64,000 nucleotides of DNA from Lachnoclostridium sp. (lineage in GTDB: Bacteria; Bacillota; Clostridia; Lachnospirales; Lachnospiraceae): positions 208,741 to 272,740 of the forward strand of contig JAMPEB010000002.1 in assembly GCA_023665475.1 (NCBI GenBank), written 5' to 3'. Under the pieces are notes generated by a model. The model did not search any database. It had not been told where the DNA came from and saw only the letters and a list, made by a program, of their open reading frames with translations. The translations under genes and the position numbers were made by a program. Each line of letters opens with the position of its first letter. Position 1 is the stretch's first letter. Positions 44,098 to 52,930 of this stretch are shown one piece after another.

Positions 44098-44142
44098 AAA
44101 AAAAGGGACTTTACCGCCTTGCGTTTTCTCAAATCCCTTTTT
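44098..44142 (-). terminator. Terminator of codY
   Basis: The transcript forms a stem AAAAAGGGA/TCCCTTTTT, extended by three more pairs with one G-U, and ends in seven Ts at 44104-44098. It separates codY from the flagellar operon but lies only 14 bases before the flgB -35 box. Confidence 0.8.
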
Positions 44143-44199
44143 CTCAAGCTTTTCGCCCCCAAATCCATTTAGTTCCATTTTCAATTTTATGTGTTTTTG

Positions 44200-44988
44200 T
44201 TAACTTTTTGCGTTCCGGCGTTTTAATTCCTCGATTTCATCAAACACCACATCGTTAATTACCTTAATATAAGTGCCCTTCATACCGGAAGACCGGGATT
44301 CTATGACTCCCGCGCTCTCAAACTTGCGAAGGGCATTGACTATGACAGAGCGCGTGATGCCCACCTTATCTGCAATCTTGCTGGCTACCAGAATCCCCTC
44401 CATACCGTTTAACTCATCAAAAATATGTATGATGGCTTCCATCTCCGAAAAGGAAAGGGTACTGATGGCGGATTTAACCACCGCTATCTTGCGGCTCTCT
44501 TCTGCGCTCTCCTCATTCACCGCCCGGAGCATTTCCAGCCCCACCACGGTGCTGCCGTACTCACACAGGATAATGTCGTCAATGTCATACTGCGCATCGC
44601 ACTTATAGAGAAAAAGGGTGCCCAGACGCTCCCCCGCAATATCGATGGGGGCCACAACCGCCTGAAATTTTTTGGGGTCAATATGTTCAAAGCCCAGCGT
44701 GCTCAGATTGACATTTTCCTTCGTGGACAATATGCCTAAGAGGCGTTCGTTCAACATAGGGTCGATAAAACCCCCGACATTCTCGTCAATCAGCTCCGTA
44801 ATCGGCTCTATTCCGTCACATCTGCCCACACCCAGAACTTTACCCTTTTTGCTGATGACCAACACATTAGAGCTCACAATTTCCCGTATGACTTTGCAAA
44901 TGTCATTGAACACTACCTTGCTGGAATTATTGTTGTGCAAAAGCTTTCCTATTTTCCTTGTTTTGTCCAACAACTGCACACTGCTCAT
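44200..44988 (-). CDS. codY: Global nutritional regulator CodY
   Basis: A GTP- and branched-chain-amino-acid-sensing repressor, 262 residues. The N-terminal GAF domain starts at SVQLLDKTRKIGKLLHNN, and the C-terminal winged HTH is SKIADKVGITRSVIVNALRKF. The start ATG 44988 has GGAG six bases before it. In other Firmicutes CodY represses the fla/che operon and codY lies close to it, as here. It has its own promoter overlapping the topA end. Confidence 0.97.
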   Translation of the reverse strand: MSSVQLLDKTRKIGKLLHNNNSSKVVFNDICKVIREIVSSNVLVISKKGKVLGVGRCDGIEPITELIDENVGGFIDPMLNERLLGILSTKENVNLSTLGFEHIDPKKFQAVVAPIDIAGERLGTLFLYKCDAQYDIDDIILCEYGSTVVGLEMLRAVNEESAEESRKIAVVKSAISTLSFSEMEAIIHIFDELNGMEGILVASKIADKVGITRSVIVNALRKFESAGVIESRSSGMKGTYIKVINDVVFDEIEELKRRNAKS

Positions 44989-45074
44989 ATTTTTCTCCAT
45001 CCTCGGGTCAGTCGCCCTTTTATCCGCGGCAGCTTAGTGAGCCGTTTCCCGGAGCATCTTCGGTTACATGTTTC

Positions 45075-45103
45075 ATTGTATCATAATTTACAACAGATTA
45101 CAA
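45075..45103 (-). promoter_or_regulatory. Sigma-A promoter of codY
   Basis: The -35 TTGTAA (45103-45098) is formed by the last sense codon and stop codon of topA. After 17 bases comes an extended -10, TGATACAAT (hexamer at 45080-45075). The codY leader is about 80 bases with a small GGG/CCC hairpin before the ribosome site. Confidence 0.7.
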
Positions 45104-47158
45104 TGTTAAATTATGCCTGCATTTTTCATTGGAGCACACGATTTTATTTCCCTTCTCCACCATGGGAGCTTTGCATTTGGGACATTCTCTGCCCACCGGC
45201 TTCTGCCACAACATGAAATCACAGTCCGGATAACCGATGCACCCGAAATATCTGCGTCCTTTTTTCGTCTTTTTGATAACGATATCCTTGCCGCATTTGG
45301 GACATGCCACCCCTATTTTTTCAAAATAAGGCATGGTGTTCCGGCATTCCGGGAAGCCCGGACAGGCAAGAAATTTTCCGAAACGCCCATACTTAATCAC
45401 CATCTGCCTGCCGCAGAGCTCGCAGACCTCATCCGACACCTCATCCTCAATGGTGACTTCCGAAAGTTCTTTCTCGGCATTCTGCACCGCTTCCTCCAAA
45501 TCGGGATAAAAGTTGGAAACAATGGTTTTCCACTTCACCGTTCCCTCTTCCACACCGTCCAGAAGAGCTTCCATATTTGCCGTAAAATTCACATCCACAA
45601 TGCTGGGAAAGGCGTCCTTCATCATTCGGTTTACCACTTCCCCGATTTCCGTCACATATAAATTCTTGTTTTCCTTCACTATATAGCGTCTCGCGAGAAT
45701 GGTGGTGATGGTGGGAGCATAGGTACTGGGTCTGCCGATTCCCAGCTCCTCAAGGGCATGCACAAGGGAAGCTTCCGTATAATGCGCCGGGGGCTGGGTA
45801 AAATGCTGCTTCGGGTCAAAGGATTCAAATAAGAGCTTGCTGCCCTGATACAGTTCCCCTGACAGTAGGTTTTCCTCCTCCTTATCTTCCTCCCTGCTAT
45901 ACACGCTTAAAAATCCGTCAAATTTTAACAGAGACGCCGCCACCGTGAAAATCTGCTCCCCCGCCTGAATCTTTACGGAAGTGGTCTCATACCCCGCAGG
46001 GCACATGCGGCTTGCCACAAAGCGCTTCCATATCAGTTGATAAAGGCGGAACAAATCTCTGGGAAGCTGTTCCTTCACCGCAGCCGGGAGGCGTTCCGGG
46101 TCCGTGGGACGGATTGCCTCATGGGCGTCCTGAATCTTACGCTCACTCTTTTTATCCTCTCCCGCTCCCGCCGCATACTCCTTGCCGTAGCGGCTCTCGA
46201 TAAAGTCCTTCGCCATCCGCTCCGCTTCCTCGGATACTCTGGTGGAGTCCGTACGCAGATAGGTAATCAGACCTACCGTGCCCTCTCCCTTTAAATCAAC
46301 GCCCTCATATAACTGCTGCGCCAGCCTCATGGTCTTCTGGGTGGAATAGTTCAGCGTCCTGCTTGCCTCCTGTTGTAAGGTGGAGGTGGTAAAAGGAAGG
46401 GGGGCTTTCTTAATCCTTGTTCCTTTTTTCACTTCCTTCACGATATATTCGGCACCCCTTAAGGATTCCATAATTTGATCCGCCTGCTCTTTGGAGGAAA
46501 CCGTCTGCTTTCCCGATACGGTGCCGTAATATTTGGCGGTGAGGGGCTTTTTCTCTCCCTCTGCTTTCAAGTTCACATCCAAAGACCAATATTCCTCCGG
46601 AACAAAAGCCTCGATCTCCTCCTCCCTGTCACAGATAATGCGCAGAGCCACGGATTGTACCCGCCCGGCGCTGAGTCCTCTCTTCACCTTCGCCCACAAA
46701 AGCGGGGAAATACGATAACCCACCATACGGTCAAGCACCCTTCTCGCCTGCTGGGCGTCCACCAGATTCATATTGATTTCCCTGGCGTTTTTCAGGGACT
46801 CCTTCACCGCGTTTTTGGTAATTTCATTAAAGGTAATGCGGTATACCTTTTTATCTTCTAATTTTAACGCAAAATATAAATGCCACGAAATTGCTTCGCC
46901 CTCTCTATCAGGGTCGGTGGCAAGGTAGATTTTTTCCGCCTTCTTCACTTCCTTGCGCAGCGCGGCAAGAATATCCCCCTTCCCTCTGATGGTGATATAC
47001 TTAGGCTCATAGTCATGCTCTATGTCGATACCCAGACTGCTCTTGGGCAAATCCCTCACATGACCGCCGCTTGCCGCCACTTCATAATTGCTGCCCAGAA
47101 ACTTCTTAATGGTCTTCACCTTTGCCGGTGACTCTACAATTACCAGATACTTTGCCAT
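45098..47158 (-). CDS. topA: DNA topoisomerase I
   Basis: A type IA topoisomerase that relaxes negative supercoils, 686 residues. The Toprim domain starts MAKYLVIVESPAKVKTIKKF and includes ATDPDREGEAISWHL; the catalytic Tyr is in ITYLRTDSTR (about residue 298). The C-terminus has two tetra-Cys zinc ribbons (CELCGRQM... CPGFPEC and CPKCGKD... CIGYPDC) and a third, CPKCKAP... CSNEKC. The start has GGAG upstream and its own promoter. Confidence 0.98.
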   Translation of the reverse strand: MAKYLVIVESPAKVKTIKKFLGSNYEVAASGGHVRDLPKSSLGIDIEHDYEPKYITIRGKGDILAALRKEVKKAEKIYLATDPDREGEAISWHLYFALKLEDKKVYRITFNEITKNAVKESLKNAREINMNLVDAQQARRVLDRMVGYRISPLLWAKVKRGLSAGRVQSVALRIICDREEEIEAFVPEEYWSLDVNLKAEGEKKPLTAKYYGTVSGKQTVSSKEQADQIMESLRGAEYIVKEVKKGTRIKKAPLPFTTSTLQQEASRTLNYSTQKTMRLAQQLYEGVDLKGEGTVGLITYLRTDSTRVSEEAERMAKDFIESRYGKEYAAGAGEDKKSERKIQDAHEAIRPTDPERLPAAVKEQLPRDLFRLYQLIWKRFVASRMCPAGYETTSVKIQAGEQIFTVAASLLKFDGFLSVYSREEDKEEENLLSGELYQGSKLLFESFDPKQHFTQPPAHYTEASLVHALEELGIGRPSTYAPTITTILARRYIVKENKNLYVTEIGEVVNRMMKDAFPSIVDVNFTANMEALLDGVEEGTVKWKTIVSNFYPDLEEAVQNAEKELSEVTIEDEVSDEVCELCGRQMVIKYGRFGKFLACPGFPECRNTMPYFEKIGVACPKCGKDIVIKKTKKGRRYFGCIGYPDCDFMLWQKPVGRECPKCKAPMVEKGNKIVCSNEKCRHNLTL

Positions 47159-47225
47159 TTTTATACTCCATTTCTGTTCTTTCTATAATAACAACCAAAA
47201 TCATCTATCAGTGGAATCGTGAATC

Positions 47226-47254
47226 ACTATACACCAAAATTTCCGCGGATGCAA
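47226..47254 (-). promoter_or_regulatory. Sigma-A promoter of topA
   Basis: TTGCAT (47254-47249), 17 bases, TATAGT (47231-47226) on the minus strand, about 70 bases before the topA start. Confidence 0.65.
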
Positions 47255-47318
47255 GATAAAATTTTTTGAGGTCTAAAATTTTTTTAACTTAAAATTCGTT
47301 TAAGTGATGAATATGGTT

Positions 47319-47346
47319 TTGACATTTGCACTAGATATGGTATAAT
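47319..47346 (+). promoter_or_regulatory. Sigma-A promoter of the dynamin-like gene
   Basis: TTGACA (47319-47324), 16 bases, then an extended -10 TGGTATAAT (hexamer 47341-47346). Both hexamers match consensus, so the gene is probably expressed well. Confidence 0.8.
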
Positions 47347-47519
47347 AAATAAGTGTAAGCTCTTTTGCTATGTACAAAATATGGTAACCTGTCCTATATA
47401 TTATGTTTCAGGCCGCACAAACATTCACAAACGGGGATTCAGGCTTCGGCGTGTCAGCATATGATACATAATTTCCGCCTGCAAGCGCTCCCCAATATGC
47501 ACAGAAATGAGGGAAATGT

Positions 47520-50030
47520 ATGAAAGAACTTATGATTATGTACCATCCGGTCAAAAAGGAAATTCGTTTTCTCGCAAAAGTCAAAGGGGAATTTCTGGAT
47601 ATTCCTTACAACATATGTCCCAAGCTTCTCCCCTATTCTCCGGAACAGGGCGAGTTTTTGCTGCAAAATCAAGGCGACAAATTCTTTGACGACATATGGG
47701 AACAGTTTTTAAACGAAAAAATCAGTCTGGTGTTCAAGGGTACAAGGATTGACTACGAAGATTTTCAGGACAAGATTGCCGATTATAACCGGAATTGCGG
47801 AGAAAAGCGCTTTGTCATAGACGATTTTATCGAACTGCCCTCCGTTTCCGAAATTTATCAGTGTATCAGTGATTTCTGTGACGATACCCTTTCCATTTTC
47901 GAGTCGGAGCTCAAGGATTCCGAAATTCTCCGCTCTTTTCAGACAAGAAAGCATGAATTTGACAAAAAGCGTATGCAGTTAAACGCCAACGATGTGAATA
48001 TTTGTCTGGTGGGCACTTACAGCTCCGGCAAATCTACTTTCATTAACACGCTGATCGGCAGGCGCATCCTGCCGGAGAGCATTAACTCCGAGACGGCAAA
48101 AATGTTCCGCATCCACAATAATCCGAAGCCTTCCGTTTCCTTTAAGATAAACACTTGGAAAGAAGGCGCCGACCCCATGCAGGTTACGATTGAATGGGAT
48201 GAGAACACCGCCAAATTTACCTTTTATTGCAGCGGCGACTGTGATCTGACCAGACAAAAGGTTCAGAACGAAATCAACAGCGCGCTGGTATTCCATCTGC
48301 AGCAGCATGAACAACTCTGCCAGATTCTCAAGACGCTGAACGATGTTCCCAACGCACCTACCAAGGAATATCCCGAATATATTGACGGTATTATCGATGT
48401 GAACTATCCGATTCCCCTTGACCCCAATATCAACTTTACTTTCTATGACACACCCGGGACGGACAGTAATTCCAACGAACACCTTCTGGTGCTGCAGAAC
48501 GCTTTACAGCAGCAGAGCAATTCCATACTGATTATTCTTTATGAGCCTACCAAAATGGAGGGAACCGGCAATTCCATTCTCTACAAGCTGATTCGCTCCT
48601 CCAAGGAAAATAAGAATACGGTACATATTGACCTGACCCGTTCCCTGCATGTGATCAATCAGGCGGATACCAGAAGTCTGGAAGACCTACAGAACTTAAG
48701 GAACAAAAAGGTGGGGGTTTCTTTAAGAGAAACGGACAAGATTTACAACGAGGAAGCGGAATATATCGACCTTGCCAACGAGAGGCTGTTCTTTGTTTCC
48801 TCCAAGGCCGCCTATATTTCCAAAGCCATTTCCGGCAATGTGGACACGGAGGATGAACGCCTTTGGCTTGGCAATCATCGGAATGAAATCAATAATACGC
48901 CCTCCGATGACCCGCTGTTTACCAAGAATGCCAAAGCTCAGGTTGACACGGGAATGTACTTTAAGCTGGACAAAATGGCAAATGCCAACAATGAGACCAA
49001 ACAACTCATCGAAAGCTGTATGCATGAGTTAAAGAAATGCGACAGGCAGGCGGATACCGCTTTGGAACCCATTCTGCGCCGTATTTACATCAACTCCGGC
49101 ATGTATGCCATTGAGCAGGAAATCGTCAAATACGCTCAGAAATATGCTCTTGCCGTAAAGGCAAAAGGGCTTTATGACAGCATTTCCAGCGTGGTAGACT
49201 TCATCCGCGACGATTACGCGGCAATCGAGACGCAGGCAAGACTTTCCAAGGAGGAAATCTCCCACAATATTGAGGTTATGAAGACCACTATGATAGAAGA
49301 TATCGACCGCACCTATGCCGCTTATATGGAGAACACCCAGAATGCGGAGTACATGGCGGCAAATATTCCGGATGTGGAGTCCTTAAATACCATTATCGAA
49401 AACCGGAAGTTTCTGGCGTACAAGATTGCGGATAAAATGAAGTGGATTGCCATCCGTCCGGAAGTGTTCGAGGAGAAAAATAACATTATCCGCTTGGAAT
49501 TAAACCGTTATCTTATGGAAATCGATGATTTCTATAAGGCGACCCGGGAAGAAATCCTGAAACAGCAGATTGATTCCCTGCGCTCCAAGCTGGTCCGTGC
49601 CATTACCGGATACAAGGGAATCGACGAGGGATTGATCAAACGGATTGCCAATGTGGCAGACACACAGGTGCCCCCTTCCTCCTTAAAAGCGCTGAAGATG
49701 GATGAGTATATCAACAAGCAGAAAGCAATCTTCATCTTCTCCACCAATGACAAGAAATCCTACAAAAATGACATTGAGGAAATGTTTGCCGCCACCACGA
49801 AACAGCAGTATGAATCCTATATCGCTGAAATCCTTGCGGTGGCAGAGACCAAGACCGCCGAGCTGGTGGCAGAGTTTAAAAACAATATCGACCTGCTCTC
49901 CAGCAATCTGGAATTCCTTATCAATGACGAAAAGCGCGCCGTATCCATGCAGGAAAAGGCCAAAGCGGTTTTAGACCTTGTGGCTGAGAGGGACAACGCT
50001 TTGAATGATAAGATTTGGAGCGAGATTTAA
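47520..50030 (+). CDS. Dynamin-like GTPase
   Basis: An 836-residue large GTPase of the bacterial dynamin group. Before the G domain is an unassigned region of about 150 residues, which includes KEIRFLAKVKGEFLDIPY. G1 is VGTYSSGKSTFINTLIG (about 164-180), G2 is near SETAKMF, G3 is DTPGTDSN (about 310), and G4 is NQAD (about 378). The C-terminal half is helical with many charged residues. No clear membrane helix is seen. The ATG follows GAGGG. It stands alone with its own promoter and terminator. Membrane binding or defence functions are known for relatives; I cannot assign either here. Confidence 0.85.
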   Translation: MKELMIMYHPVKKEIRFLAKVKGEFLDIPYNICPKLLPYSPEQGEFLLQNQGDKFFDDIWEQFLNEKISLVFKGTRIDYEDFQDKIADYNRNCGEKRFVIDDFIELPSVSEIYQCISDFCDDTLSIFESELKDSEILRSFQTRKHEFDKKRMQLNANDVNICLVGTYSSGKSTFINTLIGRRILPESINSETAKMFRIHNNPKPSVSFKINTWKEGADPMQVTIEWDENTAKFTFYCSGDCDLTRQKVQNEINSALVFHLQQHEQLCQILKTLNDVPNAPTKEYPEYIDGIIDVNYPIPLDPNINFTFYDTPGTDSNSNEHLLVLQNALQQQSNSILIILYEPTKMEGTGNSILYKLIRSSKENKNTVHIDLTRSLHVINQADTRSLEDLQNLRNKKVGVSLRETDKIYNEEAEYIDLANERLFFVSSKAAYISKAISGNVDTEDERLWLGNHRNEINNTPSDDPLFTKNAKAQVDTGMYFKLDKMANANNETKQLIESCMHELKKCDRQADTALEPILRRIYINSGMYAIEQEIVKYAQKYALAVKAKGLYDSISSVVDFIRDDYAAIETQARLSKEEISHNIEVMKTTMIEDIDRTYAAYMENTQNAEYMAANIPDVESLNTIIENRKFLAYKIADKMKWIAIRPEVFEEKNNIIRLELNRYLMEIDDFYKATREEILKQQIDSLRSKLVRAITGYKGIDEGLIKRIANVADTQVPPSSLKALKMDEYINKQKAIFIFSTNDKKSYKNDIEEMFAATTKQQYESYIAEILAVAETKTAELVAEFKNNIDLLSSNLEFLINDEKRAVSMQEKAKAVLDLVAERDNALNDKIWSEI

Positions 50031-50064
50031 GAACTTCAACTTAGCGAACGGGAGGGCGCATTAA

Positions 50065-50105
50065 AGAACACCCCGGCGGATACCCGCCGGGGTGTTCTGT
50101 TTTTC
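50065..50105 (+). terminator. Strong terminator after the dynamin-like gene
   Basis: A 15-bp perfect stem, AGAACACCCCGGCGG and its complement (50065-50098), with a 4-base loop, followed by GTTTTTC. It lies between convergent genes and its other flank has TTCTTTAA, so it may also end the pilus operon. Confidence 0.9.
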
Positions 50106-50120
50106 ATTTATCTTTTTCAG

Positions 50121-52247
50121 TTACATAACATTGAAGTAGAAAATGTTATATCCGCTTTCCTCATCATAGAGGATATAATCGATTTTTGACGGATTGCCCG
50201 GAATGATAGTTTTTCCGTCACTGGCCAGCGTATTATTGTCCATATTCTCGATATAAACCTTGACTCTGTAGCTGCCACGATAATTTTGATTGCGCAAGGT
50301 CACTCTGCAGGCTGAACCCTTTTGAACTTCAAACATACCCGCTCCGTCCGGGTTTTTATTGGTTACATTCAGCCATGTACCGTCCGGCTGCTTCTTCTCC
50401 AGAATATAGTTAATGGCATTATCAACGGATGTACCTGTAGTATCAATGCCCAATACTTCATACTTTTCCATCAGCACAAACTGCTGATCTCTTTGTGCAA
50501 TAATGGTAGGGGCCGTAGCCTCCGTATTCTTGGTTATACCATGCAATTTCCCTTCGCTGTCTGCCTTTGGCTGCAGATTGAGCATATTGGCTTCGCTCTT
50601 AAAGCCAAGTCCCACTCGTTCCAGACGACCTGCTTTTTTATAAGAGTCCGGAATCGAAGGGAATAATCCTCTGCCGGATCCGTCATACAAGGGATCCTCC
50701 GTATCATCAAGCCTCCTGTTAAATGGCCATACCGCATTTCCCTCAGTGTCAAAAATAACCAGCATGATCTCTACATCATAATCCTTATTGTACTCCATCA
50801 AACCGGTCATAAGCGGTCGAAGGTTTACGGTTCTACTATCGTTGCCGTCGCCATAGATATTGGGCATCCAAATATCTCTTCCATTTGCATTTTTCGGATA
50901 AGAACTGCCGGATTCCTTGAAACGGATGAATACCTCAGATCTTACACCGCCAACAGAGGTCTGGAGACCCACTATACTATCCTTAACCCTTGCCTGCGCC
51001 TGACTGGATTGACGCAGCCAACCGCCATCACCCGGCTCGAAAGGAGAACTGAATCTCGTCAATGTCCAGACATCCTCCACCGGATTGCCGTAAGCTTTGC
51101 CGGTCTTGTTAACACCCGCCGGATGCCGTGCAGTTGCCTTCACGGAAACGCTAGCGCCCTCCGGCAATTCCGCTTTAAAAATCACGGTTGCGATAGTCGA
51201 ATCGGAAGGATTTGCACTCACATCGATATAATCGGAACCTTCCACTACTGTCCAGGCTACCTGATAAGGATCTACATAGTCCTGATCGTAATCTGTCCCG
51301 AATGCCTGTGTCAGGTTGTTTCCCATGACATCTGCCTTTAAATTGTAAGTCGCTCCCGGCATATACATAGTACCGGCAACAAACTGACCGGTAATATCCA
51401 CATTATTAACCCTGCGCACACGGACATTGACAATCTTCTGTGCCTTGGGGGAACCGCCTGCCGCAGTCTCTTGGGAGGTAACCTTTACCATAAATTTGGA
51501 TACTGTTTCATTTTCCCCCACTTTAACTTTCTTCCCGTTTCCGCTTGTGGCATTGAGAAGAGCCGTACTTGAATCAACCGCTCCCTCTATGCTCCAATTT
51601 AAAGCAGGATTCGTCAGCCCGCTCGTGGTGGGAACCAGCTCATAATTCTCCTGCCAAGGCTCCAAAATAACCTCATTAGGCAGATAAATTGCCGCCAGAA
51701 TCTCTGTTGCTGTTGTGGTATCCCTATTTCTCGCAGTAATCGTAAATACCGCAGGATAAGTCTGGGAATTTCTTTCAACGGTCATATCCAACTTTACATA
51801 GCCATATTTCGCAAACTCCGAATCATACACTATGAAAGATTTAATCCCCGATGCCATCAGTTGTGCTTCGGAAATAGGTGTAGGTGTACCCGTACCTACC
51901 GTAAACTCCTGATAAACCAATGAACCTTTGGGAAAAGCCTCCCCATCCGCATCGATAAAAGTTACCCTATGCTCGGTTGTACCCTGCGTGATAGTGAGTG
52001 TCTTGTCGACATATTCTACTTTCGAGGTAGCATCAATCAACAAATCATCAATTTGATTGGCAACCAGCTGCGCCTCCTGCTGCACTTTTGTCTCCGAATT
52101 ACCACGATTATAACTGTCAGCGCTGACCACTAAAACACTGCTGACAATTATGCCGATAAAGCCAAGGATCGCTACACTGCAGACTAATTCCACCAGAGAC
52201 AAACCCTTGTTGTCAAAATTTTTGAGTTCCTTCTTAATAAATCTCAT
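50121..52247 (-). CDS. Large minor-pilin-like protein of the type IV pilus
   Basis: A 708-residue protein with a type III prepilin leader: MRFIKKELKNFDNKG, then LSLVELVCSVAILGF with Glu at position 5 of the mature form. It is far larger than a normal minor pilin. The first 170 residues resemble PilW/GspJ-like subunits. The rest is beta-rich, with segments such as KAQKIVNVRVRRVNNVDITG that look like Ig-like modules; this is inference. It is the last gene of the pilus operon. A role as tip subunit or adhesin is plausible. Confidence 0.75.
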   Translation of the reverse strand: MRFIKKELKNFDNKGLSLVELVCSVAILGFIGIIVSSVLVVSADSYNRGNSETKVQQEAQLVANQIDDLLIDATSKVEYVDKTLTITQGTTEHRVTFIDADGEAFPKGSLVYQEFTVGTGTPTPISEAQLMASGIKSFIVYDSEFAKYGYVKLDMTVERNSQTYPAVFTITARNRDTTTATEILAAIYLPNEVILEPWQENYELVPTTSGLTNPALNWSIEGAVDSSTALLNATSGNGKKVKVGENETVSKFMVKVTSQETAAGGSPKAQKIVNVRVRRVNNVDITGQFVAGTMYMPGATYNLKADVMGNNLTQAFGTDYDQDYVDPYQVAWTVVEGSDYIDVSANPSDSTIATVIFKAELPEGASVSVKATARHPAGVNKTGKAYGNPVEDVWTLTRFSSPFEPGDGGWLRQSSQAQARVKDSIVGLQTSVGGVRSEVFIRFKESGSSYPKNANGRDIWMPNIYGDGNDSRTVNLRPLMTGLMEYNKDYDVEIMLVIFDTEGNAVWPFNRRLDDTEDPLYDGSGRGLFPSIPDSYKKAGRLERVGLGFKSEANMLNLQPKADSEGKLHGITKNTEATAPTIIAQRDQQFVLMEKYEVLGIDTTGTSVDNAINYILEKKQPDGTWLNVTNKNPDGAGMFEVQKGSACRVTLRNQNYRGSYRVKVYIENMDNNTLASDGKTIIPGNPSKIDYILYDEESGYNIFYFNVM

Positions 52248-52271
52248 ACTTCCTCCTCTCTTTTTCTTTGA

Positions 52272-52787
52272 CTATTCTATCATTACCTTTCCTGTGAGAT
52301 AGGCCAATTTAATAATTTTATCCCTGCTTGCCTTATGTACTTTCACCTCCACACAATGTTTTCCTGTGTCAGCGTTTCCGGAAGGGCCGGATGTAAAAAC
52401 ATTATTAAATCCGCCTGTGCTACGCTTAAAACTAAGTATAATACCGCTGTCATTCAGTTCTCTATAATCAGTATCTCCTTCCAGCTTATATGATACCATA
52501 ACGCCCTTTTGACCGATTTTGGATTTTTTGTTATAAGAACCACTTGTATCGGTTATGGATTCTACCAAATACACCCCTGTGTCATCTTGATAAAATTTCA
52601 TGCTGATTTCCTGTTTTCCCATCGTAGTAATGCGGGCGCTGTTCAGCGTGCTGACAATTTTCTCGGCACATTCATCCGCAGGTTTTGACAGAGCCGCACT
52701 GACACCCAATGCTAAAACCCCCGTCAAAACAGACATAATGGCAACTACTATAATGATTTCTACCAGAGACAATCCTCTGTTATCCAT
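52272..52787 (-). CDS. Minor pilin, GspH/FimT-like
   Basis: A 171-residue prepilin with a short leader (MDNRG) and LSLVEIIIVVAIMSVLTGVLA. The leader ends in Gly and the Glu at +5 is kept. The C-terminal part is typical of FimT/GspH-type minor pilins (LNSARITTMGKQ). The start ATG 52787 has GGAGG six bases before it. A longer in-frame reading from ATG 52919, with its own GAGGTGG site, would add 44 residues that include 7-residue repeats. Confidence 0.8.
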   Translation of the reverse strand: MDNRGLSLVEIIIVVAIMSVLTGVLALGVSAALSKPADECAEKIVSTLNSARITTMGKQEISMKFYQDDTGVYLVESITDTSGSYNKKSKIGQKGVMVSYKLEGDTDYRELNDSGIILSFKRSTGGFNNVFTSGPSGNADTGKHCVEVKVHKASRDKIIKLAYLTGKVMIE

Positions 52788-52808
52788 AGACAGCCTCCAT
52801 CCGACCGT

Positions 52809-52911
52809 GGATAAGTCCTTTTTAGCCACGGATAAGCCCTTTTTAGCCACGCATAAGTCCTTTTTAGCCGCGGCTAAGCCCTTTTTAGCCACGGATAAGT
52901 CCTTTTGATCC
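52809..52911 (-). repeat. 21-bp tandem repeat before a minor pilin gene
   Basis: Four 21-base units and a partial fifth, of type GGATAAGTCCTTTTTAGCC on the plus strand. On the minus strand each unit is seven codons in frame with the following pilin gene (DLSVAKK, GLAAAKK, DLCVAKK, GLSVAKK). Two base differences between units keep the frame. The block lies between two good ribosome sites. Confidence 0.85.
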
Positions 52912-52930
52912 GTTTGCATACGCACCACCT

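Larger units (their letters stand above)
47159..47519. other. Divergent intergenic region between topA and the dynamin-like gene
   Basis: This 361-base gap holds the two back-to-back promoters and a leader of about 165 bases before the plus-strand gene. The middle (47255-47310) is A+T-rich. In the leader I see no riboswitch motif or clear hairpin that I can name. Confidence 0.7.

Noticed and set aside
47353..47519. Riboswitch, such as a c-di-GMP aptamer, in the leader of the dynamin-like gene
   Set aside because: I could not find the conserved core of a c-di-GMP or other known aptamer. The pilus and flagellar leaders are too short to hold one.
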